DNA of 64,000 bases from Clostridia bacterium (GTDB taxonomy: Bacteria; Bacillota; Clostridia; Christensenellales; CAG-138): contig JAUNCT010000011.1 in assembly GCA_030526425.1 (NCBI GenBank), forward strand, positions 1-64,000, given 5' to 3'. The position numbers were made by a program, and so were the translations under genes. The notes beneath the pieces were generated by a model that was given only the letters and a program-made list of their open reading frames with translations, was not told where the DNA came from and did no database searches. Below are positions 1 to 9,108 of this stretch, piece by piece (position 1 is the stretch's first letter; each line of letters starts with the position of its first letter).

Positions 1-200
1 CAGCAGAGCGTCCGCTTCGTTGTGGATGGTCAGCGCTTCGCGGCGTGCGGCGTCCGCACAAAGCGCTGAACGTCAAGGGATGCGTTTCCTCGGTATATCG
101 GTGCATGTTTTCAAGCCGCTTGTAAATACGCAGGGCAGCGAGATCAGAATCGACGAACGGGATTTGATAATCCCCGGGTTCTTTGTCGTATCCGATCACA
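1..200 (-). other. Unresolved stretch, possibly the start of a minus-strand gene
   Basis: On the minus strand a frame is open from a GTG at 197-199 to the window edge. Its first ~45 residues look like ordinary hydrophilic protein. Near position 60 the composition in this frame turns Arg-rich while the neighbouring frame becomes protein-like, as if a frameshift or a second short gene lay there. The GTG lies directly against the T-run of the rplT terminator and has no Shine-Dalgarno sequence. I do not recognise a family, and the stretch may be non-coding. Confidence 0.2.
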
Positions 201-201
201 T

Positions 202-234
202 AAAAAAGAACGCCATCTTGCGACGACGTTCTTT
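202..234 (-). terminator. Rho-independent terminator of the infC-rpmI-rplT operon
   Basis: Read on the minus strand, AAAGAACG and CGTTCTTT form an 8-bp stem around a 14-nt loop, followed by a T-run. It lies about 10 bases past the rplT stop. Confidence 0.75.
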
Positions 235-244
235 CGCATTTCGC

Positions 245-601
245 TTACGCGCGCGCCTTGTTGGCGATCTCGACGAGCTGCTCGAAAGCCTTCATGTCGG
301 TAACGGCGAGATCCGCGAGGACCTTGCGGTTGATTTCGACACCGGCGAGCTTCAGGCCGTTGATCAGGCGGCTGTAGGTGGTACCGCAGAGACGGGCACC
401 CGCGTTGATACGGGCGATCCAGAGACGGCGATATTCACGCTTCTTGTGCTTGCGGCCGACGAAGGCATACGCCATAGAACGCATGACCTGCTGGCTTGCT
501 GCACGATACTGCTTGCTCTTCGCGCCATAGTAACCCTTGGCGAGCTTGAAAACTTTACGACGCTTCTTCAGTGCGTTGACTGCTCTTTTGATTCTGGCCA
601 T
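245..601 (-). CDS. rplT: 50S ribosomal protein L20
   Basis: This 118-residue protein is full length for L20, which binds 23S rRNA early in large-subunit assembly. The N-terminal MARIKRAVNALKKRRK and the motif YYGAKSKQYR are family hallmarks, and the chain is very basic. A strong AAGGAGG lies 8 bases before the ATG. It is the last gene of infC-rpmI-rplT. In Bacillus L20 represses this operon by binding the infC leader; the attenuator at 1391-1508 suggests the same loop here. Stop codon TAA. Confidence 0.98.
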   Translation of the reverse strand: MARIKRAVNALKKRRKVFKLAKGYYGAKSKQYRAASQQVMRSMAYAFVGRKHKKREYRRLWIARINAGARLCGTTYSRLINGLKLAGVEINRKVLADLAVTDMKAFEQLVEIANKARA

Positions 602-615
602 TGTTCGTTTCCTCC

Positions 616-813
616 TTAGCTATACGGGATCAGCTTGCGAATCTTCTTCTCTTCGCACTCGGCGATGTAGCCGGTCTGACGCAGACCGCGAAGACGCTTG
701 GTGGACTTCTTGGTCAGAATGTGACGCTTATAAGCCTTGGCACGCTTGATCTTGCCGGACTTGGTGGTGGAGAAGCGCTTTGCTGCACCACGATGGGATT
801 TCAGTTTGGGCAT
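616..813 (-). CDS. rpmI: 50S ribosomal protein L35
   Basis: This 65-residue protein has the typical L35 start MPKLKSHRGAAKRFS and a Lys/Arg-rich body. L35 is a small large-subunit protein. It lies 14 bases upstream of rplT and 37 bases downstream of infC, in the usual operon order. A GGAGGA motif precedes its ATG. Confidence 0.97.
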   Translation of the reverse strand: MPKLKSHRGAAKRFSTTKSGKIKRAKAYKRHILTKKSTKRLRGLRQTGYIAECEEKKIRKLIPYS

Positions 814-850
814 TTCTAATTCCTCCTAAAATAGTGTATGGACTAATAGG

Positions 851-1369
851 TTACTTCTCGGGCTTGGGTGCAAGCACCATGTACATGTTACGGCCTTCCT
901 GCTTCGGCGCGCGTTCCTTGATGGCCACATCGGACAGCATCTCAAAGAACTTGTCCATGACATCCTCGCCGATATCGCCGTGGGTGATCTGACGTCCGCG
1001 GAACCGGATGGACACCTTGACTTTGTTGCCGTCGCCGAGGAACTTCCTGGTCGCCTTCGCTTTGACTTCCATGTCGTGGACATCGATCGTTGCGGAAAGG
1101 CGGGTCTCCTTGACCTCGATCGTTTTCTGGTTCTTGCGTTGTTCTTTTTCACGCTTGCGCATGTCGAACTGATACTTGCTGTAGTCCATCAGTTTGCATA
1201 CGGGCGGGTTGCTGTTCGGGTTGATCTTCACGAGATCGAGGTTTCTGTCGTCCGCGAGATGCTGTGCTTCGCGGATGTCCAGGATACCCATCTGATTGCC
1301 GTTTTCGTCGATGAGACGAACTTCGGGATCGCGGATCTCTTCGTTGATCATCAAATCTAGCTGCGCTAT
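851..1369 (-). CDS. infC: Translation initiation factor IF-3, probable AUA start
   Basis: IF-3 binds the 30S subunit, keeps it apart from 50S and rejects non-standard start codons. The core from INEEIRDPEVRLID to the C-terminal VLAPKPEK matches the full family. The first canonical starts (TTG at 1352-1354, ATG at 1349-1351) lie 25 or more bases from the nearest Shine-Dalgarno. An in-frame ATA at 1367-1369 lies 9 bases after a perfect GGAGG. Starting there gives 172 residues with the leader AQLDLMINEEIR, like IF-3 proteins in other bacteria. In Escherichia coli infC starts with AUU, which lets IF-3 repress its own synthesis; an AUA start would work the same way. The AUA start is inferred from spacing. 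Confidence 0.93.
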   Translation of the reverse strand: MAQLDLMINEEIRDPEVRLIDENGNQMGILDIREAQHLADDRNLDLVKINPNSNPPVCKLMDYSKYQFDMRKREKEQRKNQKTIEVKETRLSATIDVHDMEVKAKATRKFLGDGNKVKVSIRFRGRQITHGDIGEDVMDKFFEMLSDVAIKERAPKQEGRNMYMVLAPKPEK

Positions 1370-1383
1370 GACAGGACACCTCC
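1367..1383 (-). promoter_or_regulatory. infC ribosome binding site with non-canonical AUA start
   Basis: On the minus strand GGAGG (1379-1383) is followed by 9 bases and then ATA (1367-1369), in frame with IF-3. No ATG, GTG or TTG falls in the normal window after this Shine-Dalgarno. This decides the infC start and suggests self-discrimination by IF-3. Confidence 0.6.
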
Positions 1384-1390
1384 ATTACAC

Positions 1391-1508
1391 AAAAATAAAG
1401 TGGGTACAAGCATAGCCGTACCCACAGAAAATCCTGAATGTTTGAGGTTTTTCGAAACCATGCCGCGTGCATTTACGGGCAGGTGAGAAGCGGGCGCCTC
1501 TGCTTGCA
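1391..1508 (-). ncRNA. infC leader with terminator (L20-leader-type attenuator)
   Basis: The leader runs about 125 bases from the promoter to infC. It ends in a perfect 8-bp hairpin, GTGGGTAC/GTACCCAC, followed by TTTATTTTT (1391-1425), placed just before the infC Shine-Dalgarno. This is the layout of the Bacillus infC operon, where L20 binding to the leader promotes premature termination. The terminator is clear; L20 as ligand is inferred from position and operon content. A covariance search with the Rfam L20 leader model would settle it. Confidence 0.65.
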
Positions 1509-1514
1509 GGAAAT

Positions 1515-1543
1515 ATTATAGGGAAACGACGTCCCGAAGTCAA
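1515..1543 (-). promoter_or_regulatory. Sigma-A promoter of infC-rpmI-rplT
   Basis: TTGACT (1538-1543), a 17-base spacer and a perfect TATAAT (1515-1520) on the minus strand, about 145 bases before infC. Confidence 0.85.
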
Positions 1544-1595
1544 GCGCTTTTTGCCGAAATGCCTGTGTTTTCGGGCGTTTTCCCGATAGTATTTC

Positions 1596-2591
1596 TCAAT
1601 ACCCCGCGATGGAATCGATCGCGGCCAGCTCGTAATCCGAAAATGCGGTTTTCGCGACCGCGGCAACGTTTTCCTCGATTTGTCGGGGGTTCGAGGCACC
1701 GATGAGAACGCTCGTGATCCCTTCGGTCTTCAGTACCCAACTCAGCGCCATCTGTGTGAGGCTTTGCCCGCGTTCCGCCGCGATGGCGTTCAGCGCGCGC
1801 GCTTTTGCAAGGTAATCCTCGGTGATCTGCGATTCTTTGAGGAAAACACCGCTCGTTTTCACGCGGGAATCCGCCGGGATGCCGTTGAGGTATCTTCCCG
1901 TCAGCAAACCCTGCGCCAGCGGCGAGAACACGATGATGCCCTTGTTCAGTTCGCGTGCGGTGTCAAGCAGACCGTCCTGCTCGATGTTCCGGTCGAAGAT
2001 ATGGTAACGCACCTGGTTGAGCACGAAGGGGCATTGCAGTTCGTTCAGGATGCGCACGGCTTCTTTGAGATGCGGTCCGTCGTACCGCGAAAGACCGGCA
2101 TACAGAGCCTTGCCGCTGTGCACTGCAGTCGCAAGCGCGCCGAGGGTCTCCTCCAAGGGTGTCTCGGGATCCGGGCGGTGGTGATAGAAGATATCCACGT
2201 AGTCGAGACCGAGGCGGGAGAGGCTTTGGTCGAGGCTCGCGAGGATGTACTTGCGGCTGCCCCAGTCTCCGTACGGTCCCGGCCACATCGTGTAGCCCGC
2301 CTTGGTGCTGATGAGCAGCTCGTCGCGGTGACCCTCGAACTCCTCCCGGAGGATCCTGCCGAGGTTCTCCTCCGCGCTGCCGGGCTCGGGTCCGTAGTTG
2401 TTTGCCGCATCGAAGTGCGTGATGCCGAGATCGAACGCGGTGAACAGCATCTCCTTCATGTTTTGATAATCATCAAGCGTGCCGAAGTTGTGCCAGATGC
2501 CGAGCGATACGGCGGGCAGCTTCAGTCCGCTGTTTCCGCATTTGCGGTATTCCATTTTTTCATAACGGGTGGGATCGGGGGTGTATGCCAT
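1596..2591 (-). CDS. Aldo/keto reductase, YghZ (L-glyceraldehyde-3-phosphate reductase) type
   Basis: A 331-residue NADPH-dependent aldehyde/ketone reductase of the AKR TIM-barrel superfamily. The catalytic tetrad is visible: Asp in FDAANNYG, Tyr in the same motif, Lys in STKAGY and His in YHHRPD. SVLIGASNPRQIEENV near the C-terminus is the cofactor-binding signature. Overall similarity is to the YghZ/Gpr branch, which reduces L-glyceraldehyde 3-phosphate and methylglyoxal, so aldehyde detoxification is likely. AAAGGAGG precedes the ATG. It lies downstream of the M29 peptidase terminator; no own promoter is evident. Confidence 0.88.
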   Translation of the reverse strand: MAYTPDPTRYEKMEYRKCGNSGLKLPAVSLGIWHNFGTLDDYQNMKEMLFTAFDLGITHFDAANNYGPEPGSAEENLGRILREEFEGHRDELLISTKAGYTMWPGPYGDWGSRKYILASLDQSLSRLGLDYVDIFYHHRPDPETPLEETLGALATAVHSGKALYAGLSRYDGPHLKEAVRILNELQCPFVLNQVRYHIFDRNIEQDGLLDTARELNKGIIVFSPLAQGLLTGRYLNGIPADSRVKTSGVFLKESQITEDYLAKARALNAIAAERGQSLTQMALSWVLKTEGITSVLIGASNPRQIEENVAAVAKTAFSDYELAAIDSIAGY

Positions 2592-2618
2592 CGTTTTCGT
2601 CCTCCTTTGCTTTGTGCG

Positions 2619-2642
2619 AAAAAAGCGCGTGAAACACGCGCC
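2619..2642 (-). terminator. Terminator after the M29 aminopeptidase gene
   Basis: On the minus strand GGCGCGTG and CACGCGCT form a short-loop stem followed by TTTTTT, six bases past the stop at 2649. Confidence 0.75.
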
Positions 2643-2648
2643 TTGGGG

Positions 2649-3764
2649 TCATTTCAGGTTTTCGGGGTTCAGGCACTCGAGCTCGGGCAACACAAACAGA
2701 CCGTCCTTGCGGATGAGTACATCGTCGAACCAAATCTCACCGCCGCCGAAATCGGGGCGCTGAATGAGAACAAGGTCCCAATGCTGGGCGGACTTGTTGC
2801 CGTTGTCGCATTCGTCGTAGCAGGAGCCGGGCGTGAAGTGGAAGCTGCCCGCGATCTTCTCGTCGAACAGGGTATCCTTCATCGGCTGCAGGATGTACGG
2901 GTTGACGCCGATGGCGAATTCGCCCACGTAACGGGCACCCTCGTCGATATCGAGCTGGCGGTTGATGCGCTCGGTGTCGTTTGACGTCGCAGAGACGATC
3001 TTTCCGTCCTTGAACTCGAAGCGGATATCCGTGTAGGTGAAGCCGTTGTACAGAGAGGGCGTGTTGTACCGGATGACACCGTTCACGCTGTCGCGCACGG
3101 GCGCGGTGTAGACCTCACCGTCGGGAATGTTCAGGGTGCCTGCGCACTTGATGGCGGGCAATCCCTTGATCGAAAAGCTCAGGTCGGTGCCGGGCGCTGT
3201 GATGCGGACCTTGTCGGTGCGGCCCATCAGCGCGACGAGGCTGTCCATCGCCGTGCCCATTTTTTCGTAATCGAGGCAGCAGACATCGAAGTAGAAGTCT
3301 TCGAAAGCTTCGGTGCTCATATCGGCGGCCTGTGCCATCGAAGGCGTCGGATAGCGCAGGATGACCCACTTCGTTTTCGGTACGCGGATCTCGCCGTGGA
3401 CGGGCGTCCAGTAATATTTCATGTATGCGCGCATGTTCGCATCGGGCACATCCTTGAGATCGGCGCTGTTGTTGCCGCCGCGGATGCCGATATAGGCGTG
3501 CATCTTTGCCATCAGTGCGGCGTCCGTTTCGGCCATGAGGCGCAGCTGGTCCTCGCCGGCTTTCAGCAGCAGCTCGCGGTCCATCGCTTTGTCGCGGATC
3601 CACAGATAGGGGACGCCGCCCGCCGCATACACTTCCTTGATGAGCGCTTTCGCCAGCGTGTCCGTTCCGCCGATGGATTCGATCAGCACGTTTTCACCCG
3701 GCTGCGTTTTGCAACTGTAGTTGACGAGGTTATATGCAAGGGTCTTGATCCTGGGGTCGAACAA
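2649..3764 (-). CDS. Aminopeptidase, M29 family (PepS/AmpS-like)
   Basis: A 371-residue metallo-aminopeptidase of family M29, a cytoplasmic enzyme removing N-terminal residues from peptides. The family pattern is present: NIPDGEVYTAP with a metal-binding Glu, VGEFAIGVNP with a second Glu, then SFHFTPGSCYDECDN and QHWDLVL with the C-terminal His and Asp ligands. The length fits the family. Translation appears to start at a TTG with GGAG 8 bases upstream. The gene has its own promoter, divergent from the folate operon. Confidence 0.88.
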   Translation of the reverse strand: MFDPRIKTLAYNLVNYSCKTQPGENVLIESIGGTDTLAKALIKEVYAAGGVPYLWIRDKAMDRELLLKAGEDQLRLMAETDAALMAKMHAYIGIRGGNNSADLKDVPDANMRAYMKYYWTPVHGEIRVPKTKWVILRYPTPSMAQAADMSTEAFEDFYFDVCCLDYEKMGTAMDSLVALMGRTDKVRITAPGTDLSFSIKGLPAIKCAGTLNIPDGEVYTAPVRDSVNGVIRYNTPSLYNGFTYTDIRFEFKDGKIVSATSNDTERINRQLDIDEGARYVGEFAIGVNPYILQPMKDTLFDEKIAGSFHFTPGSCYDECDNGNKSAQHWDLVLIQRPDFGGGEIWFDDVLIRKDGLFVLPELECLNPENLK

Positions 3765-3809
3765 AATACGGTCTCCTTCCGGGGAACGGTTTCATCGTTC
3801 CGCAATCCG

Positions 3810-3838
3810 ATTATAGCGCCTTTTCGTTGGGATTGCAA
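3810..3838 (-). promoter_or_regulatory. Promoter of the M29 aminopeptidase gene
   Basis: TTGCAA (3833-3838), 17-base spacer and TATAAT (3810-3815) on the minus strand. The short leader carries an inverted repeat GGAACG/CGTTCC just upstream of the ribosome binding site. Confidence 0.7.
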
Positions 3839-3895
3839 AGCGGGCGGGGGGAGAAGCGGCATCCCGCAATGACGGCACGCGATGCAGATCGGCGC

Positions 3896-3925
3896 TTGTG
3901 AAAAATTCATACGTTGTGTTATAAT
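3896..3925 (+). promoter_or_regulatory. Promoter of the folate/C1 operon
   Basis: TTGTGA (3896-3901), 18-base spacer and TATAAT (3920-3925). The leader is about 40 bases and contains a small perfect inverted repeat TACCC/GGGTA around 3940-3953. It is too short for a THF riboswitch. Confidence 0.7.
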
Positions 3926-3972
3926 ATATAAAACAATTTGTACCCATACGGGTATTTCATCGGAGGACATAA

Positions 3973-4902
3973 ATGGAAAGCCCCTTGCTGAAACGTTATC
4001 GAGACCGGTCGAAACCGGCTCTGTCTTTTGAAGTGTTCCCGCCGAAAACCGAAAAAGGGATGGAGACCCTTTGCGGTAAAGGCGGCGTCATCGAACAAAT
4101 GGTCGGTCTGCAGCCGGTGTACATTTCCTGCACCTACGGGGCGGACGGTTCGAACATCGGCCGCAACCTCGAAGTGCTTACGAACATCCGCGAGACGGAG
4201 GCGACTGTCCCCGTGACGCATTTCACCTGCATCGGCGCGACCGAGGAGAGCGTGGAAGAGCGCGTTTCCGGTTACCTTGCGGCGGGCGTCGACCACATGC
4301 TCGCGCTGCGCGGCGATCTGCCCGTCGGTTGGTCCGATACGCACGGCGATTTCCGTTACGCCGTGGAGCTTATCGCTTACCTGCGCAAACGCTTCGGCAG
4401 CCGCCTGACGATCGCGTGCTCCGGCATGCCGGAATCCCATATCGAGACCGCGGACCCCGAGGACGATATCCGTCACCTGAAGGAAAAGCAGGATGCGGGC
4501 GCCGATTTCATCATGACACAGCTGACCTGGGATATGGACAACTTTGCGCGCTGGCTCGACAAGATCCGCGCGGCGGGCGTGACCCTGCCTGTGGATGTCG
4601 GCGTGATGCCCGTGCTCGACGCGGCGGACGTTCTCCGCATGTCGCTTTCGCGCAACGGCTGCGCCATTCCGGCGGAGCTCGCGCGCCTCATTTCGAAGTA
4701 CTGGGTGTTCCCGACGCCGTTCGAGAAGGATCCGCCGGACAGAGAGGCGGCGGTGAAGCTGCGCGATTTCCGCGAGGCGGGCATCGAATACACGCTCCGG
4801 CAGATCGAAGCTTACCGCGCGCTCGGCGTTGAAGGAATCCATCTGTATGCGCTCAACCGTTTCGATGCGGTCGGACAGATCGTCCCCACAGCGGGACTGT
4901 AA
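3973..4902 (+). CDS. metF: 5,10-Methylenetetrahydrofolate reductase
   Basis: This 309-residue flavoprotein reduces 5,10-methylene-THF to 5-methyl-THF, the methyl donor for methionine synthesis and, in acetogens, for the methyl branch of CO2 fixation. Family signatures are SFEVFPPKTEKGMETL at the N-terminus, YISCTYGADGS, LALRGDLPVG and the FAD-contacting TQLTWDMDNF. GGAGGA lies before the ATG. It opens a six-gene operon (metF-folT-folC-fhs-fchA-folD). No metV, the partner of MetF in many acetogens, is adjacent. Confidence 0.96.
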   Translation: MESPLLKRYRDRSKPALSFEVFPPKTEKGMETLCGKGGVIEQMVGLQPVYISCTYGADGSNIGRNLEVLTNIRETEATVPVTHFTCIGATEESVEERVSGYLAAGVDHMLALRGDLPVGWSDTHGDFRYAVELIAYLRKRFGSRLTIACSGMPESHIETADPEDDIRHLKEKQDAGADFIMTQLTWDMDNFARWLDKIRAAGVTLPVDVGVMPVLDAADVLRMSLSRNGCAIPAELARLISKYWVFPTPFEKDPPDREAAVKLRDFREAGIEYTLRQIEAYRALGVEGIHLYALNRFDAVGQIVPTAGL

Positions 4903-4917
4903 GCGGGAGGAATGCCG

Positions 4918-5484
4918 ATGGAACGCAAAAGATCCGTCAATGTCCGCAAGCTGGTGCTTTGCGCACTGCTTGCCGCGATGCAGATCGTTTTGGCGCGCTT
5001 TGCGGGTGTGCAGGTGAACGAAGGCATCCGCATCAGCTTCGAAGCCGTTCCGCTGATCCTCGCCGGTTTTTGGCTCGGTCCCGTGTGGGGCATGGCGTCG
5101 GCGATCGTTGCCGATCTGCTCGGCACGGTGATCTCCGGCTACGGGGTCTATTTCCCCTTGCTGACGGGCGGTCCCGTTCTGCTGACGGTCGTCGCCGGAC
5201 TCGGCGGAAACCTGCACCGCACCAAGGACGGCACATCCCCGCGGGGGATACTGATGTTCGTGCTCACGGTTTTCGTTGCGGAGCTCGTTTCGACCTTCGC
5301 CTATACGCCTTGGGCGCTCACGCTGTATTATTCGATCGTCGTCGGCAAGGAGATGCCGTATTGGGTGCTGTTCACCGCGAGGCTGCCCGGTAAGCTCGTG
5401 ACGCTGCCGGTCGATATCCTGCTCAGCTGGGTGCTGCACCGCTCGCTCTACCGTCCGGTCATTGCGAAAATGACCGACCGTTGA
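4918..5484 (+). CDS. folT: Folate ECF transporter substrate-binding subunit FolT
   Basis: A 188-residue membrane protein with about six hydrophobic segments, matching the folate S-component family of energy-coupling-factor transporters: a basic N-terminus, ISFEAVPLILAGFWLGP, then GMASAIVADLLG. It captures folate outside the membrane and docks on a shared EcfA-EcfA-EcfT module, probably the one at 32897-35353. An ATG at 4912 sits one base from GGAGG, so the ATG at 4918 is the better start. Its place among C1 enzymes supports folate as substrate. Confidence 0.88.
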   Translation: MERKRSVNVRKLVLCALLAAMQIVLARFAGVQVNEGIRISFEAVPLILAGFWLGPVWGMASAIVADLLGTVISGYGVYFPLLTGGPVLLTVVAGLGGNLHRTKDGTSPRGILMFVLTVFVAELVSTFAYTPWALTLYYSIVVGKEMPYWVLFTARLPGKLVTLPVDILLSWVLHRSLYRPVIAKMTDR

Positions 5485-5500
5485 AAAGGAGAAAGACGTT

Positions 5501-6805
5501 TTGAATTACGAAGAGGCATTGGCCTACATCCACGCCGTCAGCTGGCGCGGCTCGCGACCGGGGCTTTCCCGCACGGAGGAGCTGCTCAGGCGGCTCGGAA
5601 ATCCGGAAAAGGAACTGCGCTTCGTCCATGTCGCGGGTACGAACGGAAAGGGCTCGACCTCGGCGATGCTCGCAAGCATCCTGCACGCCGCGGGGTACCG
5701 CACGGGGCTTTACACCTCGCCGTATATCCTGCGGTTCAATGAGCGGATCCAAATCGACGGAGAACAGATCTCCGACGATGCGCTTGCGGAGCTGATGACG
5801 GAGATCCGCCCGGTTGCGGATACGATGGAGGACCCGCCGACGGAGTTCGAGCTCATCACTTGCGCGGCGTTTCTGTATTACCGCAAGCAAGCCTGCGATA
5901 TCGTGGTGCTGGAGGTCGGTCTCGGCGGAGAGTTCGATGCGACGAACGTCATCCCCGCGCCTGTGGCGGCTGTCATCACGGCGATCGGTTACGATCACAT
6001 GCAGGTGCTCGGACCGACGCTCACGGAGATCGCGCATGCGAAGGCGGGCATCCTGAAACCCGGTGTGACCGCAGTCAGCTACGGCGGGGAGCCGGAAGCG
6101 GATGCCGAGATCGCCCGTGTGGCGGCGGAAAAGGGCGCAACGCTCATATCTCCCGATTTTTCCGCACTCGTTCCGGGAAGCTTCGGGCTGGAAGGGCAGG
6201 GTTTCTCCTACAAGCAGTACGGCGGGCTGACCATTCCGCTCGCGGGGCGGTATCAGCTGAAAAACGCCGCGGTGGTGCTCGAAACCATCGGCGTGCTGCG
6301 GGCGAAAGGGTTTGAGATCCCAACGGAGACCGTCGGACGGGGACTGGCGTGTGTGCAGTGGCCCGCGCGGTTCGAGGTGCTCGCAAAAGACCCGGTGTTC
6401 ATTGTGGACGGCGGGCACAACAAACACGGCATCACGGCAACGGCGGAGAGCATCCGCGCGCTGTTCCCCGGCAAAAAGGCAGTCTTCCTGATCGGGATGA
6501 TGGCCGACAAGGACGTGGAGGATTCCATCGGTGTGATCGCGCCGATCGCCGAACGGGTGTTTACCGTAACGCCCGACAACCCCCGTTCCATGCCCGCGGA
6601 GGAGCTTGCCGAACGCGTGCGGAAGGCGGGCGTCCCCGCGGAAGCGTGCGCCGGGATCCCCGAGGGGGTGGAACGTGCCAAACGCGCCGCCGCAAAAACG
6701 GGCGTTGCCGTTGCGCTCGGCTCGCTGTACATGAGCGGCGATGTCAAACGGTGTTTTATGACAGAAACCGGCGCCGGACAGGAGGAAACGAAATGGCATA
6801 TCTGA
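5501..6805 (+). CDS. folC: Folylpolyglutamate synthase / dihydrofolate synthase
   Basis: This 434-residue Mur-ligase-type enzyme adds glutamate to folates, trapping them in the cell. [13 protein letters not shown] is the ATP-binding loop, followed by [28 protein letters not shown] and VDGGHNKHG. The start is a TTG with AAGGAG 9 bases upstream; no ATG gives a full N-terminus. The 3' end overlaps the next gene by 13 bases, indicating translational coupling. Placement after folT links uptake with retention. Confidence 0.95.
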   Translation: MNYEEALAYIHAVSWRGSRPGLSRTEELLRRLGNPEKELRFVHVAGTNGKGSTSAMLASILHAAGYRTGLYTSPYILRFNERIQIDGEQISDDALAELMTEIRPVADTMEDPPTEFELITCAAFLYYRKQACDIVVLEVGLGGEFDATNVIPAPVAAVITAIGYDHMQVLGPTLTEIAHAKAGILKPGVTAVSYGGEPEADAEIARVAAEKGATLISPDFSALVPGSFGLEGQGFSYKQYGGLTIPLAGRYQLKNAAVVLETIGVLRAKGFEIPTETVGRGLACVQWPARFEVLAKDPVFIVDGGHNKHGITATAESIRALFPGKKAVFLIGMMADKDVEDSIGVIAPIAERVFTVTPDNPRSMPAEELAERVRKAGVPAEACAGIPEGVERAKRAAAKTGVAVALGSLYMSGDVKRCFMTETGAGQEETKWHI

Positions 6806-8466
6806 CCGATATCGAGATCGCCCATGCGGCTGTGCCCGAACCCATCACGGCGGTCGCCGCACGCGCGGGTATCGCCCCGGAATATCTCGAGCAATACGGA
6901 AACGACAAGGCGAAGGTCGACCTCCGCCTGTTGAAGGAAACGCCGGAACGCAGCGGAAAGCTCATCCTCGTGACGGCGATCAACCCGACGCCCGCGGGCG
7001 AGGGGAAAACCACCACGACCATCGGGCTGGCGGATGCGCTCAAGCGGCTCGGCAAGAATGTCGTCGTTGCGCTGCGCGAGCCTTCACTCGGTCCCGTGTT
7101 CGGGGTCAAGGGCGGCGCCGCGGGCGGCGGCTATGCGCAGGTCATTCCCATGGAGGACATCAACCTGCATTTCACGGGGGATTTCCACGCCATCGGCGCG
7201 GCGAACAACCTGCTTGCCGCGATGCTCGACAACCACATCTATCAGGGTAACCGCCTGAATATCGACCCGCGCAGGATCACCTGGCGCCGCTGTGTCGATA
7301 TGAACGACCGGCAGCTGCGCTTCGTGACGGACGGGCTCGGCGGGCGCGTCAACGGCGTCCCGCGCGAAGACGGTTACGATATCACCGTGGCAAGCGAGGT
7401 CATGGCGGTGCTGTGCCTCGCAAAGGACATCACCGACCTCAAGGAACGCCTTGCGAGGCTCATCGTCGGTTATACCTATCAAGACGAGCCCGTGACCGCG
7501 GGCGACCTCAAGGCACAGGGCGCGATGGCGGCACTGCTGAAGGATGCGCTCAAGCCGAACCTCGTGCAGACGCTCGAGCATACGCCGGCGTTCGTGCACG
7601 GCGGACCGTTCGCGAACATCGCGCACGGATGCAACTCCGTTTCGGCGACCCGCATGGCGCTGCGCCTTTCCGACTACACGGTGACCGAGGCGGGCTTCGG
7701 CGCGGACCTCGGCGCCGAAAAGTTCTTCGATATCAAGTGCCGCATGGCGGGGCTCAAGCCCGATGCGGTGGTCGTCGTCGCCACGGTGCGCGCGCTCAAG
7801 TACAACGGCGGCGTTCCGAAGGATGCGCTCGGCGAAGAGAATACCGAGGCGCTTGAACGGGGGCTTCCGAACCTTCTCAAGCATGTCGAAAACATCACGA
7901 AGGTCTTCGGGCTTCCCTGTGTGGTGGCGCTCAACCGCTTCCCCGGGGATACCGAACGGGAGCTTGCGCTCATCGAAGAAAAGTGCCGTGCGCTCGGCGT
8001 CCGCGTCGCGTTGAGCGAGGTCTGGGCAAAGGGCGGCGAGGGCGGCATCGCGCTCGCGGAGGAGGTCCTGCGGCTGACGGAAAGCCCGAACGCATTCACC
8101 TTTGCGTATGAAACGGATCTGCCCATCGCCGGGAAGATCGGCGCGATCGTGCAAAAGGTGTATGGCGGCGCGGGCGTGACGTTCACCGATGAGGCGAAAA
8201 AGCAGATGAAACGCCTGACGGAGCTCGGCTTCGAAAACCTGCCGGTGTGCATGGCGAAAACACAATACAGCCTGTCGGACGACGCGGCAAAGCTCGGACG
8301 TCCGGAGGGCTTCACCGTTACGGTGCGCAGCATGAAGGTCGCCGCGGGCGCAGGCTTCATCGTTGCGCTGACGGGAAACATCATGACGATGCCGGGGCTG
8401 CCGAAGGTTCCAGCGGCGGAGAACATCGATGTCGATGAAAACGGAAGGATCACGGGTTTGTTCTGA
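6793..8466 (+). CDS. fhs: Formate-tetrahydrofolate ligase
   Basis: A 557-residue enzyme that activates formate with ATP and THF to 10-formyl-THF, the entry of the methyl branch of the Wood-Ljungdahl pathway and a common C1 source in anaerobes. The family length is about 556. Visible motifs are the P-loop in [49 protein letters not shown] and [23 protein letters not shown] before the ATG at 6793 lies inside the end of folC. The next gene starts directly after its stop. Confidence 0.98.
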   Translation: MAYLTDIEIAHAAVPEPITAVAARAGIAPEYLEQYGNDKAKVDLRLLKETPERSGKLILVTAINPTPAGEGKTTTTIGLADALKRLGKNVVVALREPSLGPVFGVKGGAAGGGYAQVIPMEDINLHFTGDFHAIGAANNLLAAMLDNHIYQGNRLNIDPRRITWRRCVDMNDRQLRFVTDGLGGRVNGVPREDGYDITVASEVMAVLCLAKDITDLKERLARLIVGYTYQDEPVTAGDLKAQGAMAALLKDALKPNLVQTLEHTPAFVHGGPFANIAHGCNSVSATRMALRLSDYTVTEAGFGADLGAEKFFDIKCRMAGLKPDAVVVVATVRALKYNGGVPKDALGEENTEALERGLPNLLKHVENITKVFGLPCVVALNRFPGDTERELALIEEKCRALGVRVALSEVWAKGGEGGIALAEEVLRLTESPNAFTFAYETDLPIAGKIGAIVQKVYGGAGVTFTDEAKKQMKRLTELGFENLPVCMAKTQYSLSDDAAKLGRPEGFTVTVRSMKVAAGAGFIVALTGNIMTMPGLPKVPAAENIDVDENGRITGLF

Positions 8467-9108
8467 ATGACGGAAAACAAGATTTACGATCAAAACGACA
8501 CTTTGCGCGGTTTTACCGAGGCGCTCGGTTCCGCATTGCCCGCGCCGGGCGGCGGTGGGGCGGCGGCGCTTTGCGGCGCGCTCGGTACGGCGTTGCTGAA
8601 CATGGTGGGCAGTCTGACGACGGGCAAGAAGCGTTACGCTGCCTCGGAAGAGGATATCCAACGCATGATGGCGGAAGGAAAGACCATCGCCGATGCGCTT
8701 TTGGAGTGCATCCGCCGCGACGCCGAGGACTTTCTGCCTCTGGCTGCGGCTTACGGCATCCCGAAGGACGACCCGAAGCGTGCGGAGGTCCTCGAGCGGG
8801 AAACGATGCGTGCGCTCGGCGCGCCGCGGAAAATGCTCGACCTCATTTGCCGTGCGTCGGAATTCCTCATGGATTATTACCAAAAGGGGAGCCGCCTTGC
8901 GGTGAGCGATGTCGGCTGCGCGGCGGCGATGCTGCGCGCGGCGGCGGATGCGGCAAGCCTCAACGTGTACATCAACACCAAAGCACTGACCGACCGGACG
9001 ACCGCCGAGACCGTCGATTTCGAAACGAAATGGGCGGTGGACCGCGTGCGCGAACGAGCGGACCGCGTGTACGAACTGGTGCTGAACGACCTGAAGGAGG
9101 GCAGATAA
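8467..9108 (+). CDS. fchA: Methenyl-THF cyclohydrolase / formimino-THF cyclodeaminase family protein
   Basis: A 213-residue alpha-helical protein of the FTCD_C/FchA family. The N-terminus FTEALGSALPAPGGGGAAAL is the family signature. In clostridia FchA hydrolyses 5,10-methenyl-THF to 10-formyl-THF; relatives release ammonia from formimino-THF. Between fhs and folD the cyclohydrolase role is more likely. The ATG abuts the fhs stop, and folD starts directly after its own stop. FolD would supply the same activity, so the two are partly redundant. Confidence 0.88.
   Translation: MTENKIYDQNDTLRGFTEALGSALPAPGGGGAAALCGALGTALLNMVGSLTTGKKRYAASEEDIQRMMAEGKTIADALLECIRRDAEDFLPLAAAYGIPKDDPKRAEVLERETMRALGAPRKMLDLICRASEFLMDYYQKGSRLAVSDVGCAAAMLRAAADAASLNVYINTKALTDRTTAETVDFETKWAVDRVRERADRVYELVLNDLKEGR

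Noticed and set aside
3926-3972. THF riboswitch before metF
   Set aside because: The leader is under 50 bases, too short for the known aptamers.
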